Assembly (NCBI RefSeq): GCF_028554725.1
Contig: NC_071671.1
Span: 22,629,501-22,693,500, forward strand
Source: Zeugodacus cucurbitae
Taxonomy: Eukaryota > Arthropoda > Insecta > Diptera > Tephritidae
DNA: 64,000 nt
Direction of reading: 5' to 3'
Shown here: in pieces, positions 62,580 through 64,000 of the stretch
Numbering within the stretch: position 1 is the stretch's first letter
How the letters are laid out: each line of letters starts with the position of its first letter
Translations under genes and position numbers: made by a program
Notes under the pieces: generated by a model
Database searches by the model: none
What the model was told of the DNA's origin: nothing
The model's input: the letters and a program-made list of their open reading frames with translations, nothing else

Positions 62580-64000
62580 AAAAACGCACAACGTTGCAAG
62601 CAGCTGCAACAGCAAATAAGCGTTGTTGCATGCAACTGCTAATATAAATGTGTGTGTGTGTTGCCCAGCCAGCCACTTTGCCATTTAGCAGTTGAAACTG
62701 TTTTGCTTTATTACTTGTCTTGTTGTTGTTGCTTTTGTTGGCGTTTACCGTTTAGTGTTTTGTTTGTATTTGTTGTTGTTGCTGAACTGATTTTCTTGTA
62801 CAAATGCATCATTATTCGCAGCCATAAACTGTAGTTGTTGTTATTGTTGTTGCCATAGCTATTATTTTGTATTTACTTTTCTCATTATTCGCACTGTGCT
62901 GTGCTGCTGTAGTTTTTTCTCTTCTTTTAGGGTGCTGGCTTTCCTTCAAGCTGTTATGATCGCGGTTGTGGTTAGTTGTTGCTTTTGTTATTATTCTCAG
63001 CTGCTTATATTTATTACTCAGTAATTTTAATGTTGCTTGATTATTGAATTTTTTTGTTGTTTTAAACTAATTCTGTGCAATTACATTTTGTGTTTTTGCA
63101 ATTATGAAAGCAGCTGCCTAATGCAACAGAAATTTTTATTGAAATTTCCTCTAAATACTAAAGTTTATGGAATTTGGTCGTTGCAACAAGCTTAGTAGCA
63201 ACGAAGAAACCTTCTTAAAGGTTAAAACTATTTGAATTCAATCATATTCTCACAAATGAAGCCTCAAAAGCAGAATTTGGAAAATATATTGCAATCACAC
63301 AGGCGTCAGTATACCTTTTATGGCTATATTGTGATGGAAAACTATTAAAACTCAATTTAAAGTAATAAACTTAACTTATCAATCATATTCTTTCATCAAA
63401 TTAGTCTTAAATGCTGAAAATTTCAGTAATAAAAATTTAGCACATCCCCAGGCGCATTTTTACACAAAATAATAATAATAATAATATCTTATTTAAAGCT
63501 AACTTGAAAACTAAGTTCCTACGAATTTTATTTGATTCCAATTTATAATAATATTCTAAAACACCTATTCGCTGACTCAGTCCCATAAATGTTGAGCCTA
63601 AACATGTTTATTAAATAAAAAAAACATAAAACGTTGCATACTCACAGGCGTTAACAGTTATTTTATGTATTATTTGTAACAAATATGTACGAAAAACGCA
63701 ATTAGAAGCACTTGAAATAAATGACACATTTTTTAGCTCTAAAAATTCTTCCATTTGTTAAAAACTTAAATATTAAGAAATTAAAAAGTGGTGCATATCC
63801 CGAGGCGAAAATTTTGAATTCCTACATTTTCATTAATGGCGAATATATTGATATTTTTTCAACCGGAAAGCGATGTTTACAAATTTTTACGCGGATTAAA
63901 ATATAAAAAATAATGATTTTAAATATTTATTTTAAATTTTTTATTAAGAAATTTAATATAAAGTAAGTAAGTAATAGCAAGTTTAAGTTTAAAATTAGAA

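Larger units (their letters stand above)
59514..64000 (+). other. Putative intron or intergenic DNA to window end
   Basis: A+T-rich DNA follows the donor at 59514. It holds the repeat cluster at 60000-60506 and a CAA/TTG-rich balanced block at about 61740-62960. No acceptor-exon pair with coding signal was recognised, so if a gene starts at 57-59.5 kb its next exon is probably beyond 64000. Confidence 0.35.

Overview
The window looks like chromosomal DNA from a higher fly, most likely a true fruit fly (Tephritidae). This is inferred from the A+T-rich sequence, scattered CAA/TTG/CAG triplet runs, and repeats and retrotransposons of a type abundant in tephritid genomes. No intact host protein-coding gene, tRNA, rRNA or CRISPR array could be supported. 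Most of the 64 kb reads as intergenic or intronic DNA: A/T-rich featureless stretches alternate with 0.5-1.5 kb blocks of more balanced, triplet-rich sequence that may be regulatory or untranslated. Every recognisable protein domain belongs to a decayed transposable element.

Transposable elements, left to right. There are four copies of an RTE-like non-LTR retrotransposon: a at 1759-2050 (-), b at 9767-10243 (-), c at 14752-15976 plus 20184-20705 (-), and d at 38523-40225 (+). Copy c is split by a 4.2 kb LOA/Bilbo-clade non-LTR element (15977-20183, -) that keeps gag-like ORF1, an endonuclease and a reverse transcriptase with YVDD, but has lost its RNase H. Copy d sits between perfect 16-bp target-site duplications inside a dispersed repeat (37557-40445). 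That repeat recurs at 21130-22368, 25345-26423 and, decayed, at 2800-3155. At 24.5-26.9 kb three insertions are nested: a non-LTR RNase H relic, split by a terminal-inverted-repeat DNA element (24974-26801) with a broken coding remnant, which is itself split by the dispersed repeat. A further non-LTR 3' end lies at 42.9-43.2 kb.

Degenerate tandem repeats lie at 31.85-32.50 kb (about 165-bp period), 34.38-34.78 kb (127-bp period), and 50.0 and 60.0-60.5 kb (one shared motif in opposite orientations).

Possible host transcription. Around 53.65 kb (+) an initiator and a correctly spaced DPE-like motif lie in a CpG-rich island. From about 57.24 to 59.51 kb (+) the sequence resembles a long dipteran 5' leader. 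It contains a candidate start (59005) running into a GTGAGC donor, and a downstream TATAAAAG promoter candidate followed by a GTAAGA donor at 59514. If this is right, the coding exons lie beyond the right edge and 59.5-64 kb is first-intron sequence. These calls rest on motifs only.
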